Shown piece by piece: positions 51,644 to 60,245 of a DNA stretch of 64,000 bases. This stretch comes from Bifidobacterium polysaccharolyticum (lineage in GTDB: Bacteria; Actinomycetota; Actinomycetes; Actinomycetales; Bifidobacteriaceae). The stretch covers positions 276,019-340,018 of the forward strand of contig NZ_JACFQG010000003.1 of assembly GCF_016101585.1 (NCBI RefSeq). The letters are read 5' to 3'. How positions within the stretch are numbered: position 1 is the stretch's first letter; each line of letters opens with the position of its first letter. The notes under the pieces were generated by a model that worked only from the letters and a program-made list of their open reading frames with translations, was not told where the DNA came from and did no database searches. Both the position numbers and the translations under genes were made by a program.

Positions 51644-53839
51644 ATGCCCGAACAAAAGAAATCCATGTCGGTCAGGCGCTTCTTCACGCTGCTGCTGGCT
51701 TACCTCATCTTCTGCATCGCAGGTGGCGTGGTCGTCTCTGGTTTCCTGTCTCCCGTTGTCTTCGGCATCAACGCCGCTTCCAGGAATCTGATGCCTGCAC
51801 TGAAGACGGACAACATCGACTTCAACGTGAACGATCTGCCGCAGCAGTCTCGCCTCTACGCCTCCGACGGGCATACGGTCATCGCCACCTTCTATGCGCA
51901 AAACAGGATTGTGGTGCCCATCAAGGACGTTTCCGGGTACATGCAGAAGGCTGTGGTAGCCCGCGAGGACCGTCGTTTCTTCGAGCATGCCGGCGTGGAC
52001 ACCCAGGGCGTGCTCAGGGCCTTCATCCAGACCTACATCAAGCAGGGCGACACCCAGGGCGGCTCCTCCCTGACCCAGCAGTACGTCAAGAACGTGCTCA
52101 TGAGCCAGGCTGCGGAGAACAACGACCCCATCGCCGAGTACCATGCCCAGGAGGAGACCATAGCCCGCAAGATGAGGGAGATGTTGATTGCGGTGCAGAT
52201 GGAGAAGAAGTACTCAAAGGCCGAGATTCTTCAAGGGTATTTGAACATCGCTCAGTTCGGCACCAACGTCTACGGGGTTGAGTCGGCGGCCAGGCGCTAC
52301 TTCAGCAAGTCGGCCAAGGACCTGGATCCGGGCGAGGCCGCGACCATCGCCGCCGTGACCAAGAATCCCGCCCGCTTCGATCCCACCGTCAACGTCAAGG
52401 CATCTCAGGAGCAGCGGGACATCGTCCTGGATCTGATGCGCCAGGAGAACTACATCACCCAGCGCCAGTATGACGAGTACAAGGCCAAGCCGCTGGATCA
52501 GATGCTGCATGTGCAGTCCGCGGACGCCGGCTGCCAGGCGGCTGGGGACGCGGCCTTCTTCTGCGACTACGTGACCAAGCAAATCCTCAACTCCAAGGAG
52601 TTTGGCAAGAGCCAGGAGGAGCGCAACAAGCTCCTCAAGGAGGGCGGTCTGGACATCTACACCACAATGGACGTCAACGCCAACGCTGCAGCCATGAAGG
52701 CGGCCCGGGACACCATCCCCGTGGATGATCCGACCGGCTTTGAGGTCACGATGGCGGCCATTCGCCCGGGCACCGGCGAGGTCCTGGGCTTCGGCATCAA
52801 CCGCATTTACGATGCCACCCAGAACTCCGGCGGCGGCACCCGCACGGCCATCAACTATGCAGTGGACCAGCAGGACGGCGGCGGCTGGGGTTTCCCCGTG
52901 GGCTCCTCCTGGAAGCCCATCAACATGGTGGCCTGGATGAAGGCCGGCAAGTCCATCAACCAGCCCCTGCGCACATCCACCAGCTACCCAGAGACCACAT
53001 TCGCCTGCACTGAGGCTGACGGCACCCCTTACGGGTTCGGCACTGGCAGCTGGCATGTGGAAAATGCAAGCGGCGGCACCACCTCGCCGGAGACCCCCCT
53101 GCAGGCCCTGATCCGCTCGCACAACACCACCCAGGCCTCCATGGCCCAGCAGATCGGCCTGTGCAGCATAGCGGATACAGCCAAGGACATGGGCTACCAC
53201 AATTCGCCCAAGGACCAGATGGACATCCACTCGGCCAACAGCTTCCAGCCGCCTATGGTGATCGGAGCGGTCCAGGCTTCCCCCCTGACCATGGCCAATG
53301 TCTTCGCCACCATTGCCGCCAAGGGCGTGGCCTGCAGCCCCATCGCCATGACCAAGGTGGTCGACAAGAACAATCGGTCCATCAAGGTGCCCAAGGCCAA
53401 TTGCCATCAGGCCATTGACCCGGGCATCGCCGAGACCACCGCCTATGCCATCAACCAGGGCGTGGTCCAGCCCGGAGGTGTGGCGTCCGTGGCCCAGCTG
53501 GACGGGGGCCGCAAGACCTTTGCCAAGACGGGCACCCATGAGGACAAGTACATGCTGACCGGCGGATTCGTACCCCAGGTGGCTGCCTTCGTCACTGTGG
53601 GCAATGCGGAGGGCCAGGTCTCCTTCAACAACAAGACCATCAACGGACGGTTCTTCCACATCTGGGACGGCGTATCCATCGCCGCCCCGGCCTGGAAGGA
53701 CTTCATGAACACCTACCTGGCCGCAGCCAATATTCAGCCGGACAACTCCTATGGCAATCCCGATCCTCGCTTCACCGGCGGGGTCCAGCAGTCTCAGCCA
53801 TCCCAGCAGCTCCAGCAACGGTCCACGGGCAGACAGTGA
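51644..53839 (+). CDS. Class A penicillin-binding protein
   Basis: A 731-residue bifunctional peptidoglycan synthase. A short cytoplasmic tail and membrane helix (FFTLLLAYLIFCIAGGVVVSGF) lead to a transglycosylase domain (GT51) with the catalytic Glu in REDRRFFEHAG and GGSSLTQQYVKN. The transpeptidase domain (about 360-700) has the nucleophile in GSSWKP, SHN in RSHNTTQ and KTGTHEDK. A Gln/Ser-rich tail ends the protein. Another in-frame ATG 9 nt upstream is less likely given the spacing to TAGGAT. It elongates and cross-links the cell wall. Confidence 0.94.
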   Translation: MPEQKKSMSVRRFFTLLLAYLIFCIAGGVVVSGFLSPVVFGINAASRNLMPALKTDNIDFNVNDLPQQSRLYASDGHTVIATFYAQNRIVVPIKDVSGYMQKAVVAREDRRFFEHAGVDTQGVLRAFIQTYIKQGDTQGGSSLTQQYVKNVLMSQAAENNDPIAEYHAQEETIARKMREMLIAVQMEKKYSKAEILQGYLNIAQFGTNVYGVESAARRYFSKSAKDLDPGEAATIAAVTKNPARFDPTVNVKASQEQRDIVLDLMRQENYITQRQYDEYKAKPLDQMLHVQSADAGCQAAGDAAFFCDYVTKQILNSKEFGKSQEERNKLLKEGGLDIYTTMDVNANAAAMKAARDTIPVDDPTGFEVTMAAIRPGTGEVLGFGINRIYDATQNSGGGTRTAINYAVDQQDGGGWGFPVGSSWKPINMVAWMKAGKSINQPLRTSTSYPETTFACTEADGTPYGFGTGSWHVENASGGTTSPETPLQALIRSHNTTQASMAQQIGLCSIADTAKDMGYHNSPKDQMDIHSANSFQPPMVIGAVQASPLTMANVFATIAAKGVACSPIAMTKVVDKNNRSIKVPKANCHQAIDPGIAETTAYAINQGVVQPGGVASVAQLDGGRKTFAKTGTHEDKYMLTGGFVPQVAAFVTVGNAEGQVSFNNKTINGRFFHIWDGVSIAAPAWKDFMNTYLAAANIQPDNSYGNPDPRFTGGVQQSQPSQQLQQRSTGRQ

Positions 53840-54018
53840 CAGACCTGTCGTCACGGCCAAGGGGAACAACAAGGGAACCAGAGGGGCCAGTCCGGAGCGA
53901 TCACAGACGGTGGATTCGCCAGAGGACCAGGGCCTGTGCCTACAATAGTGACCATTAGGGATTCGTCAACGGGCGGACCACGAGGGGTGCGGCCGCCCGC
54001 CGGGAGAGGCAGGAACTG

Positions 54019-55374
54019 ATGGTCCAGGAATATTCGGAGCTGGATGACAAGGCCCCTCGGGCCGACGGCCGGGTCAAGGAAGATCAGGCAATGCCAGGAC
54101 CAGTGAGCGGCTCTGGCAGGCTGGATGTGTCCAAACCGATCCGGCCCTTTGAGTCGGGTGTCGCCGACGGCAGCAAGAAGTCTGGCAAGGCGATCAAATC
54201 CTTCAAGAAGGGCAAGAAGGATAAGAGAGACAACAAAAAGGCTGGGAAATCAAAGTCAGGCAGAAGGCGGGAGAGGGCCCTGCCCGCGCTCTTCCAGCCC
54301 ATGGAACTGCGAGATCAGCATATCCGCAACAGGATCTGGATGCCGCCTATGGACACCTATTCGGTCCTGCGGCACGACGGAGTTCCTACCAACTTCCATT
54401 ATCAGCACTATGTGTCTCGAGCCCTGGGTGGCTTCGGAGTCGTCATCGGGGAGGCCACGGCCGTAGATCCCCAGGGGCGGATCTCGCCCTGCGATGTAGG
54501 GCTGTGGAACGACGAGCAGACCAGGGCCTGGCAGGGCATCGTCCGGGATGTCAAGGCCGCTGGAGCGGTTCCTGTCGTTCAGCTCAACCACTCGGGGCGC
54601 AAGGGCTCCTCCGGATGCTCTTCCATGGGCTATATCAATGCCACTGTGCCCGTGGCCGAGGGCGGCTGGCAGCCCGTAGGCCCCAGCCCCATCGCCTTTG
54701 GGAAGATGGCGGTCCCGGTTCAGCTCTCGCGGGCTCAGATAGCCTCCATTGTGGCTGATTTTCGCTCTGCTGCGGTAAGAGCCGTTCAGGCTGGCTTCCT
54801 GGGAGTGGAGCTGCATGCCGCCCACGGCTACCTGCTCTCCCAATTCCTCGACCCCCTGATCAACCGACGCAACGATGAATACGGAGGGGACCTTTCTGGC
54901 AGGATGCGCCTGCTGATCCAGGTGACCGATGCCGTGCGCGAGGTCATTCCCTCGGGCATGCCCCTGCTGGTGCGCATGTCCGCCACTGACTGGGCCACTG
55001 GCGGATGGGGCCTGGACGAGACCATCCGTACTGCCAAGGTGCTCAAGCTGCACGGGGTGGATCTGATTGACGTTTCCACCGGGGGTCTGGTGCCAGGCGT
55101 GGAGATTCCGGCCGCCCCCAACTACCAGGTGCCTTTCTCCTATCAGGTGCGCAGCCAAGTGCTGATTCCCACCACGGCGGTGGGGCTGATCACCAAGCCC
55201 AGGCAAGCCGACCGGATTGTACGCAAGGGCTTGGCTGATGCGGTCGAGATTGGTCGAGCCAGCCTGCGTGACCCCTACTGGCCGCTCAGGGCCGCCTATA
55301 AACTGGGACTGTCCGCTCAGCAGACCCCTTACCCTGAGCCTTACAGGCGCGGGGCCTACGGCATCGCACGCTGA
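54019..55374 (+). CDS. Old Yellow Enzyme-family oxidoreductase with Lys-rich tail
   Basis: A 451-residue flavin (FMN) NADH:flavin oxidoreductase. Residues 1-90 are a hydrophilic, lysine-rich extension (KSFKKGKKDKRDNKK), absent from ordinary family members. The barrel starts at LPALFQPMELRDQHIRNRIWMPPM and contains VVQLNHSGRKGSSG, FRSAAVRAVQAGFLGVELHAAHGYLLSQFLDPL, RMRLLIQVTDAV and the phosphate-binding GLADAVEIGRASLRDP. Only the flavin domain is present, without the iron-sulfur or reductase domains of FadH. Substrate is unknown. AGGAACT lies before the ATG. Confidence 0.88.
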   Translation: MVQEYSELDDKAPRADGRVKEDQAMPGPVSGSGRLDVSKPIRPFESGVADGSKKSGKAIKSFKKGKKDKRDNKKAGKSKSGRRRERALPALFQPMELRDQHIRNRIWMPPMDTYSVLRHDGVPTNFHYQHYVSRALGGFGVVIGEATAVDPQGRISPCDVGLWNDEQTRAWQGIVRDVKAAGAVPVVQLNHSGRKGSSGCSSMGYINATVPVAEGGWQPVGPSPIAFGKMAVPVQLSRAQIASIVADFRSAAVRAVQAGFLGVELHAAHGYLLSQFLDPLINRRNDEYGGDLSGRMRLLIQVTDAVREVIPSGMPLLVRMSATDWATGGWGLDETIRTAKVLKLHGVDLIDVSTGGLVPGVEIPAAPNYQVPFSYQVRSQVLIPTTAVGLITKPRQADRIVRKGLADAVEIGRASLRDPYWPLRAAYKLGLSAQQTPYPEPYRRGAYGIAR

Positions 55375-55382
55375 GAGCAGCC

Positions 55383-56126
55383 ATGGACGCTGTTCGCGGC
55401 GGAGTAAGGACCATTGTGGTCATGCCCACCTATCAGGAGGCTGACAACATCGGGGTGACCCTTCCTCAGCTGCTTGCCTGCTGTCCTGAGGTTGATGTCC
55501 TGGTCGTAGACGACAGCTCGCCGGACGGCACTGGCGCTATGGCCGAGGATATGGCCAGCCGTGATCCTCGCGTGCATGTCATCCATCGGAATGCCCGTCG
55601 TGGGTTGGGTCCAGCCTACATACAGGGGTTCCGCTGGTCGTTGGAGCACGGCTATGACCTGATCTGCGAGATGGACATGGACGGCTCCCATCGGCCCCAG
55701 GATCTGGCCAGGATGCTGGCGGTGGCCCGAGGCCATGCACATCCGGGCCTGGTCATCGGCTCGCGCCGGGTGCGCGGAGGCCGCACTCAACATTGGCCCT
55801 GGTATCGGGATCTGATCTCGCGTGTGGGATCCTGGTATGCACGCATCGCCCTGGGGTCCTCCGTACGGGACATGACTGCCGGCCTGAGGGTCTATCGAGC
55901 GGACGTGCTGAGGCGGATCGATCTGGGAAGGGTTCGATCCAGCGGCTACGTCTTCCAGGTGGATATGCTGCGTCGAGTCCAGGCCATGGGCGTTAGCGTG
56001 GTCGAAGTGCCTATAGTCTTCGTGGAGCGGGTTCGCGGCAGCTCGAAGATGGATACGGGGATTGTTCTGGAGGCCATGGCCCAGGTAACCCTGTGGGGAC
56101 TTGAGCGGTTGACTCGTCGAAACTGA
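55383..56126 (+). CDS. Polyprenol-phosphate mannosyltransferase (DPM1-like)
   Basis: A 247-residue family-2 glycosyltransferase that transfers mannose from GDP-mannose to polyprenyl phosphate. The nucleotide-binding part has VMPTYQEADNIGVTL and VLVVDDSSPDGTG, with the DxD-type EMDMDGSHRPQDL near residue 98 and SRRVRGG near 125. Without a long membrane C terminus, it is the soluble synthase type. Mannosyl phosphopolyprenol can supply lipoglycan or protein O-mannosylation. It lies 8 nt after the oxidoreductase gene, so both are probably co-transcribed. Confidence 0.88.
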   Translation: MDAVRGGVRTIVVMPTYQEADNIGVTLPQLLACCPEVDVLVVDDSSPDGTGAMAEDMASRDPRVHVIHRNARRGLGPAYIQGFRWSLEHGYDLICEMDMDGSHRPQDLARMLAVARGHAHPGLVIGSRRVRGGRTQHWPWYRDLISRVGSWYARIALGSSVRDMTAGLRVYRADVLRRIDLGRVRSSGYVFQVDMLRRVQAMGVSVVEVPIVFVERVRGSSKMDTGIVLEAMAQVTLWGLERLTRRN

Positions 56127-56328
56127 CATTGGGTTACATTCGTGTTCGCTTTCTTAAGCGACCCTGCAGGCATCTTTTGGAGATTTGAAGGATCAATTAC
56201 GCCTTGATGAATAGATTCCTGCAAGAGCTTTGGCTGGCTTCAGGTGTATGGAAGAATGGTTCCAGCGTCGAAGAAATGTCGTTTTTTCGCCCCTGCTTGG
56301 TAATGGCGACCGCAGTCCGATTACCAGC

Positions 56329-56358
56329 TTGCCAATTTGGGCGAATGTGTGCGATAAT
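56329..56358 (+). promoter_or_regulatory. Promoter of the DeoR-family regulator (leaderless)
   Basis: TTGCCA (56329-56334), an 18-nt spacer and GATAAT (56353-56358) precede the ATG at 56365 by 6 nt. This is the best -35/-10 pair among the leaderless starts in the window. Confidence 0.65.
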
Positions 56359-56364
56359 GTTCGA

Positions 56365-57222
56365 ATGATATCGTCACAACGCCAACACCTGATATTGAAC
56401 CGGTTGCGTACTCGTGGCGCAGTCCGTATTACCGCCCTCTCCAAGGAGCTGGGCGTCTCAGCCATGACCATTCGCCGGGACATTGCCGACCTGGCAGACA
56501 AGGGCCTGCTCAAAAGGGTCCACGGAGGGGCCGTCACCACCAGCTCGCTTCTGGCTGAGCCGCTCTTCTCGGTCAAGTCACAGATGGACATGGGTCTCAA
56601 GGACACCATCGCCCGTCGTGCCATCGACTATGTCTCGCCGGGCGACGTCATCGCCATCGGGGGCGGGACCACGGCCTATGTCTTCGCCCAGCACCTCCTG
56701 GAGAGTCGTCAGTGCGCCGGGGTGACCCTGCTGACCAATTCCATTCCTGTGGCCGAACTGGTCCAGGCCATGGAGAGCAAGGACGTGGAGGTTATCGTCA
56801 CCGGCGGCGTCATCACCCGGTCCAACTCTCTGGTAGGCCCCATTGCAGACAAGGTCATCGCCTCCTTGCGGGTAAACACGGTCTTTCTGGGCACCCACTC
56901 GGTCTCCATTCCTCGTGGCTTCCTTATGCCCAATTCCCTGGAGGCGGCTACGGATATGGCCTTGATGGACATCGCCGACCGGACCATTATCCTGACCGAC
57001 CACACCAAGTGGAGCTGCACATCCCTGTCCCTGTTCGCCTCCTTCGACCAGGTGGACACCGTCATCACCGACGACCAGCTGGACCAGGAGTCGGCCGAGG
57101 CCACCCGGTCCCTTGTCAAGCGGCTGGTTCTGGTGCCGGTCAACCCCGAGGAGGGACAGGCTCAAGACGGGTCCTCCGACGGGTCCGGGCCTGAGGCCGG
57201 GGAAGCGGACCATGCCGGATGA
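56365..57222 (+). CDS. DeoR-family regulator of galactose genes
   Basis: A 285-residue DeoR/GlpR-type repressor. The winged helix-turn-helix (residues 2-55) reads RQHLILNRLRTRGAVRITALSKELGVSAMTIRRDIADLADKG; the effector domain (about 75-255) has IGGGTTAYVFAQHL, LLTNSIPVAEL and GTHSVSIPRGFLMPNSLEAATD, and DHTKW. The start at 56365 has GATAAT 6 nt upstream; longer open frame start at 56230 lacks support. galT and galK follow on the same strand, and TTGTCA repeats precede galT, so it probably represses them. Confidence 0.9.
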   Translation: MISSQRQHLILNRLRTRGAVRITALSKELGVSAMTIRRDIADLADKGLLKRVHGGAVTTSSLLAEPLFSVKSQMDMGLKDTIARRAIDYVSPGDVIAIGGGTTAYVFAQHLLESRQCAGVTLLTNSIPVAELVQAMESKDVEVIVTGGVITRSNSLVGPIADKVIASLRVNTVFLGTHSVSIPRGFLMPNSLEAATDMALMDIADRTIILTDHTKWSCTSLSLFASFDQVDTVITDDQLDQESAEATRSLVKRLVLVPVNPEEGQAQDGSSDGSGPEAGEADHAG

Positions 57223-57249
57223 GCGGGCAACCATTCAAAGATGCGCCGG

Positions 57250-57278
57250 TTGCCATAGCGGGTTGTCATGGATTGTCA
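57250..57278. promoter_or_regulatory. TTGYCA repeats upstream of galT
   Basis: TTGCCA (57250-57255), TTGTCA (57263-57268) and TTGTCA (57273-57278) repeat before the galT ATG, the last two spaced 10 bp apart. Tandem half-sites fit a DeoR-type operator, probably for the upstream regulator. Confidence 0.45.
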
Positions 57279-57304
57279 ATCATCACGGACGATGAAGGAG
57301 CAGC

Positions 57305-58588
57305 ATGAAGTCAGAGCAGTATGTCCCCCAGCGGTATGTTCCCGGCGACTATGCCAGAGAGCACATCCGCATCACCCCCACCAGGCTGGCCGACGGGCGT
57401 CGGTTTTTCTACTTGGATGATGATCACGAGTATGTCTCCGGCCGCAAGACGAGACGCCTGGATGACCCTCGTCCGCTGACCGACCGGTTCGCTCCCCATC
57501 AGGATCAGGAGGGCAGGATGGTGCCCTTCCAACCGCCGCAGATGCGCCGGGATCCTCTGACCGGAGACTGGATCCCCATGGCTACGGCTCGTATGAACCG
57601 GCCCATCACCGCCGGTCCCCAGGCCACCGCCAAGGGCAACCCCCTGGCCGCCAGAAAGCCCGGAGACCCCTACCAGGATGGGGAGATTCCCGATGTGGAC
57701 TACAACGTGGCGGTCTTCGAGAACCGCTTCCCCTCCATGATGCAGGTGCCCAATACGCAGGCGGCCGACCAGTCCTCCCTGGTGGACGGCAACCCCCTAT
57801 GGCCGGTGCGCGAGGCCAACGGACGCTGCGAGGTGGTCTGCTTTGATCCTGACGAGCACGCGCTGCCTGCCGATCTGCCGGTTTCCCGTCTGCGGACGGT
57901 GGTGGAAGCCTGGGCCTTCCGGACTGCAGAGATCTCGGCCATGGAGGGCATCGAACAGATTTTCCCCTTCGAGAATCATGGGCAGGAGATCGGCGTCTCC
58001 CTTGCCCACCCTCATGGACAGATCTACTGCTATCCCTTCATCGCCCCCCGGCTGGAGCAGGAGTTGAGGCAGTGCGCCGACTACCGTGAACGCACCGGCG
58101 GCAACCTCTTGGCGGACATCCTCAAGGCTGAGCTGGATTCCGGTCGACGTGTCGTCTTCCGCAACGCCACCTGGGTGGCCTACGTGCCCGCCGCTGCCCG
58201 CTGGCCCCTGGAAGTCCACATGGCCCCTGTGCGCGACGGGATCCTGAGCCTGGACCAGTTGAACGACCAGGAGCGCTGGGATTTGGCCGTCATGTATTCC
58301 ACCCTGCTCAAGCGAGGCAACGCCTTCTTCGACAAGGGCGACGGCAAGGGGATGGACCTGCCCTACATCGCCGCCTGGCATCAGGCCCCGCTGCACGATC
58401 CGCGGCGGGAGGACTACCGGCTCAACCTGCAGTTCTTCTCCTTCCGTCGTGCCGTGGACAAAATCAAGTATCTTGCCGGGTCTGAGTCGGGCATGGCCGC
58501 TTGGGTTTCAGACACCACCCCCGAGCGGATTGCCGACCGTTTCCGCCAGCTGGGGCCCTTGGATCTGGAGAAGGGAGAGAATCAATGA
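57305..58588 (+). CDS. galT: Galactose-1-phosphate uridylyltransferase
   Basis: A 427-residue HIT-superfamily enzyme exchanging UMP between UDP-glucose and galactose 1-phosphate in the Leloir pathway. The family signatures are RRDPLTGDWIPMATAR near 85, VVCFDPDEHALPADL near 177, ENHGQEIGVSLAHPHGQIYCYPF near 222-245 (catalytic HPH) and NAAARWPLEVHMAP-type segment near 300. A GAAGGAG site precedes the ATG. It overlaps galK by 4 nt (ATGA). Confidence 0.94.
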   Translation: MKSEQYVPQRYVPGDYAREHIRITPTRLADGRRFFYLDDDHEYVSGRKTRRLDDPRPLTDRFAPHQDQEGRMVPFQPPQMRRDPLTGDWIPMATARMNRPITAGPQATAKGNPLAARKPGDPYQDGEIPDVDYNVAVFENRFPSMMQVPNTQAADQSSLVDGNPLWPVREANGRCEVVCFDPDEHALPADLPVSRLRTVVEAWAFRTAEISAMEGIEQIFPFENHGQEIGVSLAHPHGQIYCYPFIAPRLEQELRQCADYRERTGGNLLADILKAELDSGRRVVFRNATWVAYVPAAARWPLEVHMAPVRDGILSLDQLNDQERWDLAVMYSTLLKRGNAFFDKGDGKGMDLPYIAAWHQAPLHDPRREDYRLNLQFFSFRRAVDKIKYLAGSESGMAAWVSDTTPERIADRFRQLGPLDLEKGENQ

Positions 58589-59847
58589 CGACCACAGTCG
58601 AATTCATACAGCCCTGGACCCAGGGTGCTGACGGCCAAGGAGCCACCAAGGCCCGGGAGCTCTTCCAAAAGGTCTATGGCTTGGATCCCCAGGGCGTCTG
58701 GAGCGCCCCCGGGCGGGTTAATCTCATTGGCGAGCACACGGATTACAACGCCGGTCTCTGCCTGCCCATCGCCCTGCCCAATCGTACCTATGTGGCCGCA
58801 AGCCCCAGGACGGACAGCCGGGTCCGTCTGGTCTCCAGCATGGATCCGGAGCATCCGGTCCAGGCTGACTTGGATGGTCTTCAGGCCCGGGGAGTGAGCG
58901 GCTGGGCAGCCTATCCGGTCGGCGTGGCCTGGGCCCTGCAGCGGGATGGCTTTCCTCAGGTTCGAGGGTTCGACCTGGCCCTGGCCTCCTGCGTGCCGGT
59001 GGGATCCGGATTGAGCTCCTCGGCGGCCATGACCTGTGCCGTGGCCCTGGCCCTGGATGACCTGTTCGGTTTGGGACTGGGAGGTAACGAGGCTGGTCGG
59101 GTCAGGCTGATCCAGGCCGCCATCACTGCGGAGAACGATATGGCTGGCGCCTCCACAGGTGGCATGGATCAGAGCGCCTCCATGCGGTGTCGATCCGGTT
59201 GTGCCCTGCGGCTGGACTGCCGGCCGGAGCTGGATGCCATGAGCAACGTGCGCCAGGTTCCCTTCGATCTGCAGTCTGCGGGCCTGGAGCTGTTGGTCGT
59301 CGACACCAGGGCCCAGCACCAGCTCAACGATGGCCAATACGATCAGCGGCGGGCCACCTGTGAGCAGGCTGCGCATCTACTGGGAGTGGCCAACCTGCGC
59401 CAGGTGGCAGACCAGGTCAATGGGGCCGCAGATCCCCCGTCCGCCCTGGCTGCCCTGCTGGAGCAGCTGCCCGATGACATCATGCGTCGGCGGGTCCGTC
59501 ATGTCATCAGCGAGATAGGGCGGGTGGACCGCTTCGTCGAGGCCTTCGGCAGGGGCGATTACGTCTTGGCCGGCCGCCTGTTCAACGCATCCCATGACTC
59601 CTTGAGGGACGACTACGAGGTCACCTGCCCGGAGTTGGATGAGGCTGTGGATGCGGCACGTCAGGGCGGGGCCTACGGAGCTCGCATGACCGGCGGCGGG
59701 TTCGGGGGATCCATCATCGCCCTTGCTGACGCCGGCAAGGGTTCCGATCTTGCGTGTGACATTGCGGAACGATTCGCCTCCAAGGGATTCAAAGCCCCCA
59801 GAGCCCTGATTGCCCTGCCCTCCTCGGCGGCCGCGCGCGAATCCTGA
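58585..59847 (+). CDS. galK: Galactokinase
   Basis: A 420-residue GHMP kinase phosphorylating galactose. GRVNLIGEHTDYNAGLCLPIAL (residues 40-61), the ATP-binding GSGLSSSAAMTCAVALAL near 140, MDQSASMRC near 193 and MTGGGFGGSIIAL near 367 are all present. The ATG at 58585 overlaps the galT stop and is preceded by GAAGGGAGAG; the longer open frame is inside galT. galE is not in the window. Together with galT it metabolises galactose released from lactose or host glycans. Confidence 0.95.
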   Translation: MTTTVEFIQPWTQGADGQGATKARELFQKVYGLDPQGVWSAPGRVNLIGEHTDYNAGLCLPIALPNRTYVAASPRTDSRVRLVSSMDPEHPVQADLDGLQARGVSGWAAYPVGVAWALQRDGFPQVRGFDLALASCVPVGSGLSSSAAMTCAVALALDDLFGLGLGGNEAGRVRLIQAAITAENDMAGASTGGMDQSASMRCRSGCALRLDCRPELDAMSNVRQVPFDLQSAGLELLVVDTRAQHQLNDGQYDQRRATCEQAAHLLGVANLRQVADQVNGAADPPSALAALLEQLPDDIMRRRVRHVISEIGRVDRFVEAFGRGDYVLAGRLFNASHDSLRDDYEVTCPELDEAVDAARQGGAYGARMTGGGFGGSIIALADAGKGSDLACDIAERFASKGFKAPRALIALPSSAAARES

Positions 59848-59962
59848 ATCCAGACTGTAGACCTCTACGACCCTGCTTCTCCCGGCGCTCCTCTAAGCTG
59901 GGGGAGCGGGGTCCCGGTTTTCAGGGGTCTAGTCAAGGGCGAGGTGGATGAGGAGGACGGCC

Positions 59963-60235
59963 ATGGACAAGGCGATCATCACGGTGGTGGGCAAGGATGC
60001 CATTGGCATCATCGGCAAGGTCTGCACAGACCTCTCCCAGCAGGGTGTCAATGTGCTGGACATTTCGCAGACCATTCTGGACGGCTTCTTCACCATGATG
60101 ATGATTGTGGACTGCACCGCCTGCAGGGATGATTTCGATGCACTGAGCCAGCGGATGGAATCTTTGGGCGAGGACATCGGGGTCTCCATACGCTGCCAGC
60201 GCGAGGAGATCTTTACCAGGATGCACCGGGTCTGA
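59963..60235 (+). CDS. ACT-domain protein (UPF0237)
   Basis: A 90-residue ACT-domain protein. The sequence [35 protein letters not shown] is a full ligand-binding ACT repeat of the UPF0237 family. GAGGAGG sits just before the ATG at 59963. It is paired with the PFL-family gene 10 nt downstream, a fixed combination in many genomes. A role as amino-acid sensor is inferred. Confidence 0.92.
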   Translation: MDKAIITVVGKDAIGIIGKVCTDLSQQGVNVLDISQTILDGFFTMMMIVDCTACRDDFDALSQRMESLGEDIGVSIRCQREEIFTRMHRV

Positions 60236-60245
60236 GGAGGCAGCC

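Noticed and set aside
52214..53872. A 552-codon open frame antisense to the penicillin-binding protein gene
   Set aside because: It lies entirely opposite a gene with clear catalytic motifs, has no ribosome binding site and arises from high-GC codon bias on the opposite strand.
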